Shown here: positions 1-8,869 of the stretch, piece by piece
How the letters are laid out: each line of letters starts with the position of its first letter
How positions within the stretch are numbered: position 1 is the stretch's first letter
Source: DASRBO01 sp035653595
Lineage (GTDB): Bacteria; Actinomycetota; Acidimicrobiia; Acidimicrobiales; JAJPHE01
DNA length: 64,000 nucleotides
Assembly (NCBI GenBank): GCA_035653595.1
Contig: DASRBO010000104.1
Coordinates: 1-64,000, forward strand
Direction of reading: 5' to 3'
The notes under the pieces: generated by a model
The model's database searches: none
What the model was told of the DNA's origin: nothing
The model's input: the letters and a program-made list of their open reading frames with translations, nothing else
Program-made: the position numbers and the translations under genes

Positions 1-724
1 ACTCATCCGGCTCGCCGAGGGCGACGGGTTCCGGGATCGGGATCGGGAGAAGCGGGCCGAACTTGCCGAGGTCCTCGAACTCTTGACGGATGCCCTCGAA
101 TCGCGGCGACAAGGGCAAACGGACAGCCATATCATCGCCTAGGCGATAGATGGCATGCACCGTGCCGGTAGAGGCGACCCTGGCCAGGGGCAGGTCGGCC
201 CAGCTTGGGAACTGTCGGCCTAGCAACCGGCGGACGACTTCCTCGGTCACCTCGATCATGTCGGCATGCAGCGGACCGGCTGGCCTGCGCCAGACCGCCA
301 GTGCCCTCACCTCATCCTTGATCGGGTCATAGCCGTGTAGCAGCCGTGACGGATGAGCCGGGAGGGCGGCCTGGGCGCGGTCCACGGCTACCCAACGCCC
401 GACGCGAGCGTCGAGAAATACGGCATCACCGGCGCTGAGGGTCGAACTTAGAGCTCGGATCGTCCATGCGATCGTCCCGTTGGGGTTTTCGCGGCCGGTG
501 GGCCGAACGACCAGGCCACCGTCGCCCCGTTCACGCACGACGATGGCGCGTCGCCACATGTAGCCGATGATGCCGCCGTCGAGGGCTACCAGGTCTCCGG
601 AGGCAGGCTCCCAGGCCCGAGCCACCAGTTCGGGGGGGAGCCGAGCCGGCGAGGGAGCGTCCGAACCCAGTTGCCTAACCCAACACAAAGCGTTGTCCAC
701 CGTCTCGATGACGGCAAGATCCAT
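1..724 (-). CDS. Phosphotransferase of the aminoglycoside phosphotransferase (APH) family with an extra N-terminal domain, 3' end outside the window
   Basis: The gene runs off the left edge, leaving 241 codons. The ATG at 724 follows a strong GGAGGAG ribosome site four bases upstream. Residues about 155-241 match the start of the APH fold seen in actinobacterial phosphotransferases: VVRRLLGRQFPSWADLPL, then TGTVHAIYRLGDDMAVRLP, the nucleotide-binding N-lobe. The catalytic loop would lie beyond the window. Residues 1-150 are not part of the usual enzyme, which normally starts just before the VVRRLL helix; I do not recognise this part. It may be a fused domain or the result of joining two reading frames. 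The substrate cannot be inferred; many members of this family are not resistance enzymes. Confidence 0.78.
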   Translation of the reverse strand, partial: MDLAVIETVDNALCWVRQLGSDAPSPARLPPELVARAWEPASGDLVALDGGIIGYMWRRAIVVRERGDGGLVVRPTGRENPNGTIAWTIRALSSTLSAGDAVFLDARVGRWVAVDRAQAALPAHPSRLLHGYDPIKDEVRALAVWRRPAGPLHADMIEVTEEVVRRLLGRQFPSWADLPLARVASTGTVHAIYRLGDDMAVRLPLSPRFEGIRQEFEDLGKFGPLLPIPIPEPVALGEPDE

Positions 725-1160
725 GGGTCTCCTCCAATAAGCGGCGCGGGTGCGCGGCCGACACGATTGGCCGATAGCCGATCGACTGCGGCGCCTGCCG
801 AACCCTGAGGAGGACGGCTTAGGCCAGTAGAAGCCGAGTCGGGACGGAGGCAGTTCGACGACTCATGCCCTCAATCTAGTCGGATGCTAAGGCGGACCCG
901 GAATAATATTCGCGGCAGCCGAAGGCGAAGGACCGCGCCTGCGTCGTCCAGAGCTCTCCGGCAACCGAAGGCTCTGTCAATGAGCACCGGCTCCGCGATC
1001 GGTGCCCTGAAGAGGGGAATCGCGTGGAAGTCGGTGATACCGCCAGCAGGATGAGGGACTCCATTGTACTGGTGGACGAGTCTGGAGCCCTGGTCGTGGG
1101 GACGGTGACCATCGTCCCACCGACGTCGCGCCTTCAAGATCAATCTGCTCTACTTGGACG
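725..1160. other. Intergenic stretch without a convincing gene
   Basis: About 436 bases lie between the phosphotransferase gene and the hypothetical gene at 1161. GC content and third-position bias are lower than in neighbouring genes. A plus-strand stretch near 1051-1110 reads MRDSIVLVDESGALVVGTV in one frame and could be a gene remnant, but it has no ribosome site and no recognisable family. Confidence 0.4.
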
Positions 1161-1595
1161 ATGGCGTTGCCGATCTTGGAGACTCTTCTGTCACACCCCG
1201 GCCTCTACGTGGGCACGGGCACGGATGCTGAAGACGGCACTGTGTTCATAGCCCGCATTCGCGTGACGGCTCTTCCGAATAAGGCTGCGGTCAGCCTCGA
1301 CTACGAGGCCCGCCACGCCGGTAACCTTACGCAATGGGCGGAGCATGCCGTGCTAGCGAGGGACTTCCAGGGCGAGCTCCTTCTGATCACCTCACACCAG
1401 GCGAACCCGGCGATAGTGGTGCTCAAAGAGGAGAAGCCCGGCTGGTTCGTCAACGATCCGTCCAGTTACCTGTTCCCGATGGCCATCCGGTGCGAATCTG
1501 AGGAGCCAGGCACTCTGCGATACGAGTGGTGGTACTCCATGCCTGGCAAGCCAGTCGAGCGACATGACGACACGGTCGTGAAGCTGGTTCGGTGA
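1161..1595 (+). CDS. Hypothetical protein, probably a small beta-barrel
   Basis: This 144-residue protein is not one I recognise. It has no signal peptide or membrane segment. Alternating hydrophobic strands (VFIARIRVTALPNKAAVSL, RYEWWYSMPG) and the start LSHPGLYVGTGT suggest a lipocalin-like or DUF1579-like barrel; that is inference from pattern only. The ATG at 1161 has no clear ribosome site, so the start is uncertain. Codon use is less GC-biased than in the genes further right, as in the rest of the first 2.2 kb, which may mark acquired DNA. Confidence 0.55.
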   Translation: MALPILETLLSHPGLYVGTGTDAEDGTVFIARIRVTALPNKAAVSLDYEARHAGNLTQWAEHAVLARDFQGELLLITSHQANPAIVVLKEEKPGWFVNDPSSYLFPMAIRCESEEPGTLRYEWWYSMPGKPVERHDDTVVKLVR

Positions 1596-2194
1596 GTGTG
1601 CGCCGGCAGGGCGCGCACGGGCTCAAGAGTGTGTGAGCCCGCGACAGCTCTGCCACCCCGGCGGGCCCTCGGGCGCCCCCTGACCCGGGCTGGCCGGCTT
1701 CGCGGGCCCGGCTGGCGGGCATCTCGACGACATGCGGGCGCCCGTGCCCAGTGATCCTCGGCCCGTGTCGAGTCCTTCAACCGGCGGTCCGGGTACGGGT
1801 CTGTATCTCGAGATGCTCGCGATGCTGACGACCCGTTCCGCTCGGAGGTCGAGCGAGCCTTGAGTGACCAAGAGCTGATAACCATCCTCCTCTACTACAC
1901 GGACCACCTCGGAGGACATCCATCAGTCAGCCGCTTTACCCTCTCCCCACAGGACGACGGGACCTGGATCGCCGCCGTCGGCCGCCACTGGGGCGTCGGG
2001 ACCCACTGACTTGCCTTCGCTGTCCTGCGCCGGCTGACACCGCCCGCGACCGCCCAGGCGATCCTGGCGAAGCGCAGTCGACCTGGCACAAGGCTCCAGG
2101 GTCCGCCGTTGGCCTCCGTGGGGTGCAGGTGATGCGGCCACGCGCCATCTCCGACAGGCTAAGGGCCTAGGCTCCCGAGGGCAGGGCCGAGGGG
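1596..2194. other. Low-coding stretch containing one possible 49-residue ORF
   Basis: About 600 bases separate the hypothetical gene from the cupin gene. Apart from the small ORF at 1860-2009 no frame has convincing codon bias or a ribosome site. No tRNA or clear mobile-element ends are visible. Confidence 0.4.
1860..2009 (+). CDS. Possible small protein or gene remnant (49 residues)
   Basis: A TTG-started frame encodes a peptide beginning MSDQELITILLYYTDHLGG and ending GTWIAAVGRHWGVGTH. The sequence looks protein-like: an amphipathic start and a Trp-containing strand. GGAGG lies about 11 bases upstream of TTG, rather far. The same frame is open back to a stop near 1750 without ATG or GTG, so this may be the tail of a larger decayed gene rather than an intact small gene. 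Confidence 0.3.
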   Translation: MSDQELITILLYYTDHLGGHPSVSRFTLSPQDDGTWIAAVGRHWGVGTH

Positions 2195-2638
2195 GTGGAG
2201 AGAGTGATCCACTGGGCATCGGGCGAGGGAACCCACCGACAGGCACGGGGTAGCGACATGTGGTTCAAGGCGACCGCGTCCACCACGGGCGGCCGGTTCT
2301 CGCTCATGGAGAGGACCCTACTGCCCGGGGGTCGGATGCCTCCGGCTCACCGCCACACAGGGAACGATGAGGCCTACTTCGTCCTGGACGGTGTCGTCGA
2401 GTTCCAGGTGTCCGACGAGGTGTTGGCCGGCGGTCGCGGATCGTTCGTCCTTGTCCCGGCGGGGCAGGGGCACACCTTCGGAAACACCAGCACCGAGCCC
2501 GCTCGGTTGCTCATTCTCCACAGCCCGGCGCTGGATGGGTATTTCGCCGAGCTGGAGCACCTTTGGTCGTCCCAGGTCCCGCCGGACCGTGACACGGAGC
2601 TGTCGCTGATGAGGCGTCATGGCATGGAACCGGCCTGA
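2195..2638 (+). CDS. Cupin-domain protein
   Basis: This 147-residue protein has a single small beta-barrel cupin domain. The first cupin motif is visible around residues 49-65 (PPAHRHTGNDEAYFVLDG, two His and the Glu that normally bind metal). The second follows around 86-97 (VPAGQGHTFGN) and supplies the last His. The complete ligand set implies a metal-binding cupin. The acceptor or reaction is unknown; family members range from sugar isomerases and dioxygenases to plain binding proteins. The gene stands alone, 128 bases before a methyltransferase gene. Confidence 0.88.
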   Translation: MERVIHWASGEGTHRQARGSDMWFKATASTTGGRFSLMERTLLPGGRMPPAHRHTGNDEAYFVLDGVVEFQVSDEVLAGGRGSFVLVPAGQGHTFGNTSTEPARLLILHSPALDGYFAELEHLWSSQVPPDRDTELSLMRRHGMEPA

Positions 2639-2766
2639 GTCCCTCCGCCCACCCGAGCGGAGACTAGACATAGAGGACCCCATCAGGAGTCCCGGAGGCG
2701 AGTGATGCGGAGCTGCAGGGTCCACGCCATAGTGCCCGCCTCCATCGGGCATTCCTGAGTGCCGAC

Positions 2767-3435
2767 GTGGTTGACCGCTCATCTGCGCTCGGCTTCGACG
2801 GGGCTGCCTACCAGGCCCGTCTCGATGCCCTCGCCGCCAGTGGACAAAGCATGCACGGCGAGGCCGACTTCGTTGAGGCCCTTCTGCCCAGGTCGGTGCT
2901 GGACGCAGGCTGCGGCACCGGCCGGGTGGCGATCGAGCTGGCCCGGCGAGGCATCGATGTGGTCGGGGTCGATCGCGACGCATCGATGCTGGGGGAGGCG
3001 CGCCGGTTGGCGCCAGAGCTGGTCTGGGTGGAGCAGGACCTGGCGACCCTGGATCTGGGACGGCAGTTCGAGGTCGTCGTGATGGCGGGCAACGTGCCCA
3101 TTTTCACCCCAACCCATATGCGGGCGGCAATGGTCCGGTCCTGTGCCGCTCACGTGGCGCCGGGTGGGGCGTTGGTGAGCGGCTTCCAGCTAGATCAGGG
3201 CTATGACCTTGCCGACTACGACGGCGCCGCCGAGGACGGGGGTTTGGTCCTGGTCGAGAGATGGTCCACGTGGGATCGGGGTTCGTTCGGGCCGGTCCCT
3301 ACATACGCTGTCACTGTGCACCGGCGGCCGGCCAGGCAGGAGCGTCGAAGTCCCAGCAGGGGGCGCTGGAGCGGGGGCCGAGTGGACGCGGAAGGGAACC
3401 GGTCGTCCTCGTGCGCGTCTGGACAGGCTAAGTGA
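2767..3435 (+). CDS. Class I SAM-dependent methyltransferase, C-terminal tail doubtful
   Basis: The Rossmann-type SAM-binding motif I is clear at residues 44-52 (VLDAGCGTG), followed by motif II (VVGVDRDASML) and the post-core strand DLATLDLG. The start is a GTG. Residues up to about 180 (TYAVTVHRRP) look normal for this family, which usually ends there. The last roughly 35 residues are Arg/Ser/Gly rich and look like an alternative frame, so a small indel near 3330 may have removed the natural stop. The gene overlaps the convergent acetyltransferase gene by eight bases. The substrate is unknown. Confidence 0.8.
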   Translation: MVDRSSALGFDGAAYQARLDALAASGQSMHGEADFVEALLPRSVLDAGCGTGRVAIELARRGIDVVGVDRDASMLGEARRLAPELVWVEQDLATLDLGRQFEVVVMAGNVPIFTPTHMRAAMVRSCAAHVAPGGALVSGFQLDQGYDLADYDGAAEDGGLVLVERWSTWDRGSFGPVPTYAVTVHRRPARQERRSPSRGRWSGGRVDAEGNRSSSCASGQAK

Positions 3436-4477
3436 TGCCGAGGGCGGCACCGGCCTGAGCCATGCCGACCTGCCAGTGAGTGATCTCGCGTGTGACCCGG
3501 AAACCGAGCGCCTCGTTGATCGCCACCATGGGCCCGTTGCTGTAGGCGTTCGAGGTCCGGATGCGGCTGGCGTCGGGGCGCTCGTCGAGGAGATGCCTGA
3601 CCATCGATCCCTTGAGCCACTTTCCTAGCCCGCGGCCCCGGTGATCGGGGTGGACCGCCGTGTCGCCCTGTTCGACCATTCCCACCCAGTCACGCCATAT
3701 GTAGACCCGGGTGAGGCCGACCAGGCGCCCGGAGGACCGGTGGCGGATGAAGTGAGCCCAGCGGGTGCACAGGTCGAAGTCGCGGGTCGCCTCTCCGCTG
3801 GCGACATGCTCGGCCGTGAAGACGATGTCGTTGCGATCCAGATTGTCGCGGGGAGCGGTGTTCATGATGTTCTGGGCATCGGCGATGGCCGCATAGGTGG
3901 CCGGGGGGTAAGGCCCCACACACCGCCACAGCTCATAGTCTGCGGTCACGCTGTCGCCCGGTCGGGACCACGCCTCGACGAGGGATCGGTCGACCCTGGC
4001 CAGCTCGCACTCGCTCTCCCGTTCGATGAGGCCTGGCTGCGCACCCAGGCGCCCGGCAAAGACCTCGCCGGCCGCGACCCGGCTGGTGGTCCAGAATCCG
4101 AGGCAGGTCCGGTCACGGGCAAGGCCGTCGGCGACGACGGCCCGGAGGAGCGCCCGTCCGACTCCCCGCCTCCTGCCGGCCGGCCTGACCCCTAGGTTCA
4201 TCAGCTCGACCAGGTGCTCGTTCTCGCCACCGACCGGGACATCCGTTCGGACCATGCCGATGATCTCACCGGCGTCGGCGTCCCGAGCTATCCAACGGTG
4301 GTGCTCGAAGCCATGCCAGGTCTCTCGCAGGTGCATCGCCGTGGTCGCTGCGCCGAGGTCGCCTTCGCCTGGGTCGCTCTCGTGCCACAGCTCGTTCTCG
4401 AATTCGTTGACTTCAGCGACGTCGGCGGGCGAGGGCTGGTCGAGGTGGTCGGCCGGCTGGACTACGAAGCCGCTCAC
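3428..4477 (-). CDS. Tandem GNAT acetyltransferase
   Basis: The 349-residue protein contains two GNAT folds. The first ends around residues 95-112 with the acetyl-CoA loop VRPAGRRRGVGRALLRA. The second carries VHPDHRGRGLGKWLKG near residue 285 and the typical C-terminal strand-helix NGPMVAINEALGFRVTRE. Two-domain GNAT proteins of this size include mycothiol synthase and many uncharacterised actinobacterial enzymes. The usual mycothiol synthase context is absent, so I leave the substrate open. Only the second CoA loop is fully canonical. Confidence 0.88.
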   Translation of the reverse strand: MSGFVVQPADHLDQPSPADVAEVNEFENELWHESDPGEGDLGAATTAMHLRETWHGFEHHRWIARDADAGEIIGMVRTDVPVGGENEHLVELMNLGVRPAGRRRGVGRALLRAVVADGLARDRTCLGFWTTSRVAAGEVFAGRLGAQPGLIERESECELARVDRSLVEAWSRPGDSVTADYELWRCVGPYPPATYAAIADAQNIMNTAPRDNLDRNDIVFTAEHVASGEATRDFDLCTRWAHFIRHRSSGRLVGLTRVYIWRDWVGMVEQGDTAVHPDHRGRGLGKWLKGSMVRHLLDERPDASRIRTSNAYSNGPMVAINEALGFRVTREITHWQVGMAQAGAALGIT

Positions 4478-4566
4478 CGGACGAGCCTAGCCGCTGCGCC
4501 TACGAACGGCTTCGGCCGACTCCCGGCCCTTGCCGTGCTGGTGCCGCGACCGGAGCATGGCGATTG

Positions 4567-5235
4567 TCAGCCACAGGGGTCGCTGGCCCCGGGCTTCCAG
4601 TCTGTACGCAGCCGCCTGAAGACCGTGAATGGCGCGTCGTCGTGCTCCCCTTCCAGCCCTTCCACCATCCCCCGGCTCCGGATCTCGCCGACGTACTCCA
4701 TGCCGATGCGCTCCATGACGGCGCGGGATCGATGGTTGTGGCGAACGGTGCAGGACACCACGGCCTGGGCCCCGAGGACCTCGAAGGCGAATGCAAGTCC
4801 GGCCCGCCCGATCTCCGCGGCGTAGCCGCGGCCCCAGAATCGGCGCCGGAGCGCCCATCCGATCTCCAGCCAATGGGCGTGGGCGAGGAAGGGACGGTCT
4901 ACTGCATGGGCGACCCGGACCCAGGACTCGGGCGGCAGCAACTCGTGGATCTGACCCCAGTCGTCGTCGACGGGCGTCCTGGACAATCCGCCTCGGCCGA
5001 CGACTTCGCCCGTCAGCCTGTCGTAGGCGATCCACTTGTGCACCCCGTGGAGTCGCCATGACTCGCCCATGACCTGCGCCCGCTCCTTGGCCTGCTGGAG
5101 GCTCGGCGTGTCGTTGCCGTACCAGTAGGAGACCTCGGGATCGCTGTGCACTAGCCACAGATCTGAGGCATTCGCCGGACCGACCGGCTCGAGGCGTAGG
5201 CGCATCGTCAGCAGCGAGGCCCCGGCCGAGGTCAT
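4567..5235 (-). CDS. RimJ/RimL-type GNAT acetyltransferase
   Basis: The protein has 222 residues from the ATG at 5235, chosen because TCCTCC on the plus strand (GGAGGA on the coding strand) lies eight bases upstream; an in-frame ATG at 5265 lacks such a site. Family signals are MRLRLEPVGPANASDL at the start, WLEIGWALRRRFWGRGYA as the CoA-binding motif, and HNHRSRAVMERIGMEYVGE at the C-terminal helix. Such enzymes acetylate N-termini, amino acids or small molecules; the target is not readable. It is divergent from the acyl-CoA dehydrogenase gene. Confidence 0.9.
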   Translation of the reverse strand: MTSAGASLLTMRLRLEPVGPANASDLWLVHSDPEVSYWYGNDTPSLQQAKERAQVMGESWRLHGVHKWIAYDRLTGEVVGRGGLSRTPVDDDWGQIHELLPPESWVRVAHAVDRPFLAHAHWLEIGWALRRRFWGRGYAAEIGRAGLAFAFEVLGAQAVVSCTVRHNHRSRAVMERIGMEYVGEIRSRGMVEGLEGEHDDAPFTVFRRLRTDWKPGASDPCG

Positions 5236-5432
5236 GGACGAGGTCCTCCGATTAGTAGGTGGCATTTCGCGCTGATCTCCCGAAGATCGAGGGATACCTC
5301 AAACGAGGGCCGCCGGCGAGCGAATTCTGGACGGCGTCGGGACGGGCCGGGAGTGACGGCCGGGCCTGCGAGTTGACGCGGTGGCGGCCCGGCGGTGGAA
5401 TGGCGCCGAGCCGCCGACCAGGGAGGGCGTCG

Positions 5433-6701
5433 ATGTCGTTCACCGAGGGCGTAGAGGCAGCGGAGTCGGCCGAGCTGGCGGCGTTCCGGGCCAAAGTGAG
5501 GGCCTTTCTGGAGGCCAATGCCCGGCCGAGGCGCGAGCGCTCCGACGAGGGCGAGGAGGACCCGGGGCTCGAGGCCGATATCAGGAGCCTCGAGGCGAAC
5601 CGGGCCTTCCAGGCCAAGCTGTTCGACGCCGGTCTCGCCGGCATCACGTGGCCAGCGGAGTGGGGGGGCCAGGGCCTCACCAACGAGCACCAGCGGGTCT
5701 TCAACGAAGTGGCGGCCAACTATGAGATGCCGGTAGGCGTCTACACCATTGGGCTCGGGATGGTGATCCCGACCCTGCTGGAGTTCGGGACCGAGGCCCA
5801 AAAGCGGCGCTACGTGGCCAAGGCCCTCAGGGGAGAGGAGATCTGGTCCCAGCTCTTCTCCGAGCCAGGCGCCGGCAGTGACGTAGCGTCTCTCCAGACC
5901 AGGGCTGTCCGCGACGGCGACGAGTGGGTGATCAACGGCCAGAAGGTGTGGACCACCGGGGCGCAGTTCTCCGACTTCGGGGCCGTCATCTGCCGCAGCA
6001 ACGTGGACGCCCCAAAACACCGGGGCATCACCATGTTCATCATCGACTTCCACGATCCGCGGATAACCGTCAAGCCCCTCAGGCAGATGAACGGTGGCTC
6101 GGGGTTCAACGAGGTGTTCTTCGACGACGTCCGGGTCCCTCACACCAACGTCATCGGCCAGGTCGATGACGGATGGCGCTGTGCAGTGGCCATGCTGATG
6201 AACGAGAGGGTCGCCATCGGATCTGGAGGGGGCTCGGCCCGACGCAGCGGCACCGGCATCGAGGCCTTCAGCCAACTCGCCGAACAGCGCGGGGTGCTGT
6301 GGGACGCCCGAGTACGCCAGGATCTGGCCGACGTGTACGCCCGCCAGCGGATCATGGGCTTCATCGCCCAGCGCACCAGAGCAGCTGTTAAGGCGGGAAA
6401 GGCCCCGGGCCCGGAAGGCTCGGTGGCCAAGCTGGGGGGGGCCCAGGTGTCGAGGCGCTCGTCCGACCTCGGTGCCGGCCTTGCCGGTCCCGGCAGCGTG
6501 GCCTGGCCCGGCGACGACCCCAAGGCGGCTCGGTGGGCCCAGGCGGTGCTGAGCACCCCGGCCTCGCGCATTGCCGGCGGGACCGACGAGGTGCAGCGCA
6601 ACATCATCGGAGAGCGGGTGCTGGGGCTCCCCAAGGAGCCCCAGGTCGACCGCGATGTTCCGTTCAAGGACCTGAAGGTCGGGACCCAGCGGGCCGAGTA
6701 G
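5433..6701 (+). CDS. Acyl-CoA dehydrogenase
   Basis: A flavin-dependent alpha,beta-dehydrogenase of acyl-CoA thioesters, 422 residues from the ATG at 5433, which has GGAGG six bases upstream; longer in-frame starts lack a ribosome site. The FAD/substrate signature FSEPGAGSDVAS lies near residue 150, followed by NGQKVWTTGAQ. The C-terminal signature RIAGGTDEVQRNIIGERVL completes the family pattern. It resembles the large actinobacterial set used in fatty acid, sterol or branched-chain degradation. No CoA ligase, hydratase or electron-transfer flavoprotein gene lies beside it, so the pathway is open. Confidence 0.93.
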   Translation: MSFTEGVEAAESAELAAFRAKVRAFLEANARPRRERSDEGEEDPGLEADIRSLEANRAFQAKLFDAGLAGITWPAEWGGQGLTNEHQRVFNEVAANYEMPVGVYTIGLGMVIPTLLEFGTEAQKRRYVAKALRGEEIWSQLFSEPGAGSDVASLQTRAVRDGDEWVINGQKVWTTGAQFSDFGAVICRSNVDAPKHRGITMFIIDFHDPRITVKPLRQMNGGSGFNEVFFDDVRVPHTNVIGQVDDGWRCAVAMLMNERVAIGSGGGSARRSGTGIEAFSQLAEQRGVLWDARVRQDLADVYARQRIMGFIAQRTRAAVKAGKAPGPEGSVAKLGGAQVSRRSSDLGAGLAGPGSVAWPGDDPKAARWAQAVLSTPASRIAGGTDEVQRNIIGERVLGLPKEPQVDRDVPFKDLKVGTQRAE

Positions 6702-6756
6702 CCCGCTCGGCCGTCAGGCCGGGCCGGCGCCGGGCAGGCCAATAAGCTCGTCGGCG

Positions 6757-7404
6757 GTGTCGTACCTTCCTGAGCAGCCCGAGCCCCTCGCCGCCCAGCG
6801 GGAGCGCGACCTGGTGGTCGTCCACCTGCAGGAGCTGGTCGGTCGAGGCGATCTCGATCTGCACCGCTTCTCGGAGCTGACCGGCGAGGTACTGGCCGCC
6901 CGCACCACCGCCGAGCTGGCCCGCATAGTGGCCACCACGCCTTGCCCGGTGCCGCTGACTCCGGCGCACGAGCGGCTGGACGAGCCTCTGATCCTCGAGG
7001 TCAACCACGGCCAGCTCAAGATGAACGGCCGCTGGCAGCTCGGTCGGCAGACCGTCGCCATCGTGTCCCACGGCCAGATGATTCTCGACCTCACCTCCGC
7101 CGAGTGGGACGACCGCGAGGTGGAGTTGGACCTTCGCGTCGACCATGGCCAGCTCGTCGTCACGGTCCCCCGGGCCGTGAGGGTGCGCTGGCGCCAGCTG
7201 TCGGCCAGCGTCGTCAACCACCTCGACGACGGCGGCGTCCTACCAGGCGCCCCGACCCTCCAGGTGCGCACGGAGGTTCACTCCGGACAGATCGTCTTCC
7301 GGTCCTCCAAGCCGATAGCCCGCAGCCCGGCCCACCGCCGGCCCCGGGGACTGCGGGGATGGCTCAGCCGTCGACGGGCCCGTAGAGCGATCTCATTCGA
7401 CTGA
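6757..7404 (+). CDS. DUF1707-domain protein with LiaF-like C-terminal part
   Basis: The 215-residue protein starts with a DUF1707 helix-turn region (residues 12-64: RDLVVVHLQELVGRGDLDL, then LAARTTAELARI), a module frequent at the N-terminus of actinobacterial envelope-stress proteins. Residues 75-185 are strand-rich with repeated HGQ turns (NHGQLKMNG, SHGQMILDL, DHGQLVV, HSGQIVF) and resemble the LiaF-type C-terminal domain. The tail is Arg-rich. No membrane segment is seen, so it is probably cytoplasmic or peripheral. The GTG start is inferred. The 3' end overlaps the convergent DUF4037 gene by 41 bases. Confidence 0.8.
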   Translation: MSYLPEQPEPLAAQRERDLVVVHLQELVGRGDLDLHRFSELTGEVLAARTTAELARIVATTPCPVPLTPAHERLDEPLILEVNHGQLKMNGRWQLGRQTVAIVSHGQMILDLTSAEWDDREVELDLRVDHGQLVVTVPRAVRVRWRQLSASVVNHLDDGGVLPGAPTLQVRTEVHSGQIVFRSSKPIARSPAHRRPRGLRGWLSRRRARRAISFD

Positions 7405-8404
7405 CCCGTTCGGGGGAGCTGAGCAGGTCGGTCGAGTCGGCCACCTGGTCGACCGAACCGACCAGCTCGAAGGCGGCCAGGCGGTGGTCACCCAGGCTGG
7501 CGAGGCAGGCCTCGACGAACCGGTCGGCCATGAGCACGCGGAAGGGCCGGCCGTAGTACGGGCGCACCGTCGGTTCGACTTCGTCGGTGATGCCCAGTCC
7601 GTTGTGCCGGGCGGCGACGATCTCGTAGGCGGCCGCCAGGGCCGCCTCGCGGCCCGGATGGCTGCTGGCGGCGAGGACGTCACTGAGGGCGGCCAGTAGA
7701 CCGGCGTTGTCGGGGAGCTGGCGGAAGGCCGAGCCGAACCACTTGCTGTAGGGCCAATAGCTGCGGTGGAAGAGGAACCACAGCCTCATCACCTCGCGGA
7801 CCAGTCGGGCCGCCACCACCCTCGAGCCCAGCTCGTCTCCGACCTCGGCGGCCCGTCCGACGAAGGCCTCCTCCTGGGCTATGCGCCGCCACTGACAGGC
7901 GATCATCCACAGCCACACCGGGTCGGGATACCAGGACAGCTGTTGGCGGGTGCGAGCCAGCTCGCTCTCGTCGTCGCGGTAGACGGCCCCCCGAGTGACC
8001 TCGAGCAGCTTCTGCTGGGGCAGGAGCAGCCAGTCCACGGTGGAGAGCCCGAGGGTGGGATCGCGGCCGAGCTGCTGCCTGAGCCACCCGGGCCAGGATT
8101 CGACGACCACGTGGTGGGTCACCGGGGTAACTCCGCCGCGGTGGTACCACACCGGCCACCCGGCGAAGGTGGCCGGCAAGCCCGCTTCGACGGCCGCCCT
8201 GGCCGCTGTGACGTCCTCCGGCGCCACGAAGATCAGCAGGTTCGGCCCCCAGCCGTGGTCGGTGGAGCGCTCGGTGTCGAAGCCGAGCACCTCGGAGCCG
8301 AAGCCCAGCCGGGCGGCGCTGTGCGGCCATCGATCGAGGAGCGGAGCCACCGCCTCGGCGTAGAACGCGCCGTTGAACTCCAGCGCCGGTACGAACCTGC
8401 CCAC
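7364..8404 (-). CDS. DUF4037 protein with nucleotidyltransferase-like fold
   Basis: The 346-residue protein begins with a nucleotidyltransferase-like segment (LGFGSEVLGFDTERSTDHG, the GS followed by acidic residues), then the long helical C-terminal part typical of DUF4037 (YPDPVWLWMIACQWRRIAQ, FHRSYWPYSKWFGSAF). Members occur singly in actinobacteria and have no agreed reaction. A GTG at 8404 is the start; the ribosome site is weak. An ATG nine bases upstream is out of frame. The gene is 42 bases downstream of the DCC-family gene on the same strand, so they may be co-transcribed. Confidence 0.83.
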   Translation of the reverse strand: MGRFVPALEFNGAFYAEAVAPLLDRWPHSAARLGFGSEVLGFDTERSTDHGWGPNLLIFVAPEDVTAARAAVEAGLPATFAGWPVWYHRGGVTPVTHHVVVESWPGWLRQQLGRDPTLGLSTVDWLLLPQQKLLEVTRGAVYRDDESELARTRQQLSWYPDPVWLWMIACQWRRIAQEEAFVGRAAEVGDELGSRVVAARLVREVMRLWFLFHRSYWPYSKWFGSAFRQLPDNAGLLAALSDVLAASSHPGREAALAAAYEIVAARHNGLGITDEVEPTVRPYYGRPFRVLMADRFVEACLASLGDHRLAAFELVGSVDQVADSTDLLSSPERVSRMRSLYGPVDG

Positions 8405-8446
8405 CGGCTCATCCTGCCCGAGCGACGCCGCCGGAGGCGGAGGCGG

Positions 8447-8869
8447 CTACTCGGCCCGGTCGGACGTAGGCATCCGGCAGGCGGGCGTACCGCCCGGCAG
8501 GCGATGGCGCCACCGCACCACCAGCGGGTAGACGGCGGCCGCCAACCACCGCAACGGGGGGCGCATGACCAGCCCGCCCGCCACCCGGCGCCAGCCCCGG
8601 CCCTGCTCGAGTGCCTTGGCGATGGCCAGGTGGCCGCGCTGCAGCCGGAGGTCGGGATCGACCCACCAGGCCGCGGCGCCGGCGTCGGCCACGGACAAAC
8701 CGATGGACGCCAGTTTGGCCTCGGAGAGCCGCTGCCAGGGTACCGCGTCGGCCCCGGGGCGCCAGTGGCGGGACACCCAGGTGACCGCCGAGGTGCAGAA
8801 CCCGCAGTCGCCGTCGAAGATGAGCAGCGCTCCGCGACCTTCCGGCTCCATGTCGAAATCTTGACCCAT
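8447..8869 (-). CDS. Thiol-disulfide oxidoreductase of the DCC family (DUF393)
   Basis: The defining motif FDGDCGFCTSAV (Asp-x-x-Cys variant DGDCGFC) is at residues 18-29, followed by VTWVSRHW and a Trp/Arg-rich C-terminal half. DCC proteins are small thioredoxin-like proteins thought to exchange disulfides; targets are largely unknown. I use the ATG at 8869 (140 residues). An ATG at 8851, six codons later, is equally possible because neither has a clear ribosome site. It is divergent from the methionine aminopeptidase gene across 57 bases. Confidence 0.85.
   Translation of the reverse strand: MGQDFDMEPEGRGALLIFDGDCGFCTSAVTWVSRHWRPGADAVPWQRLSEAKLASIGLSVADAGAAAWWVDPDLRLQRGHLAIAKALEQGRGWRRVAGGLVMRPPLRWLAAAVYPLVVRWRHRLPGGTPACRMPTSDRAE

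Noticed and set aside
1024..1251. 75-codon plus-strand frame overlapping the hypothetical gene at 1161
   Set aside because: No ribosome site, no family, and its second half is a shadow of the 1161 gene; only a short stretch looks protein-like.
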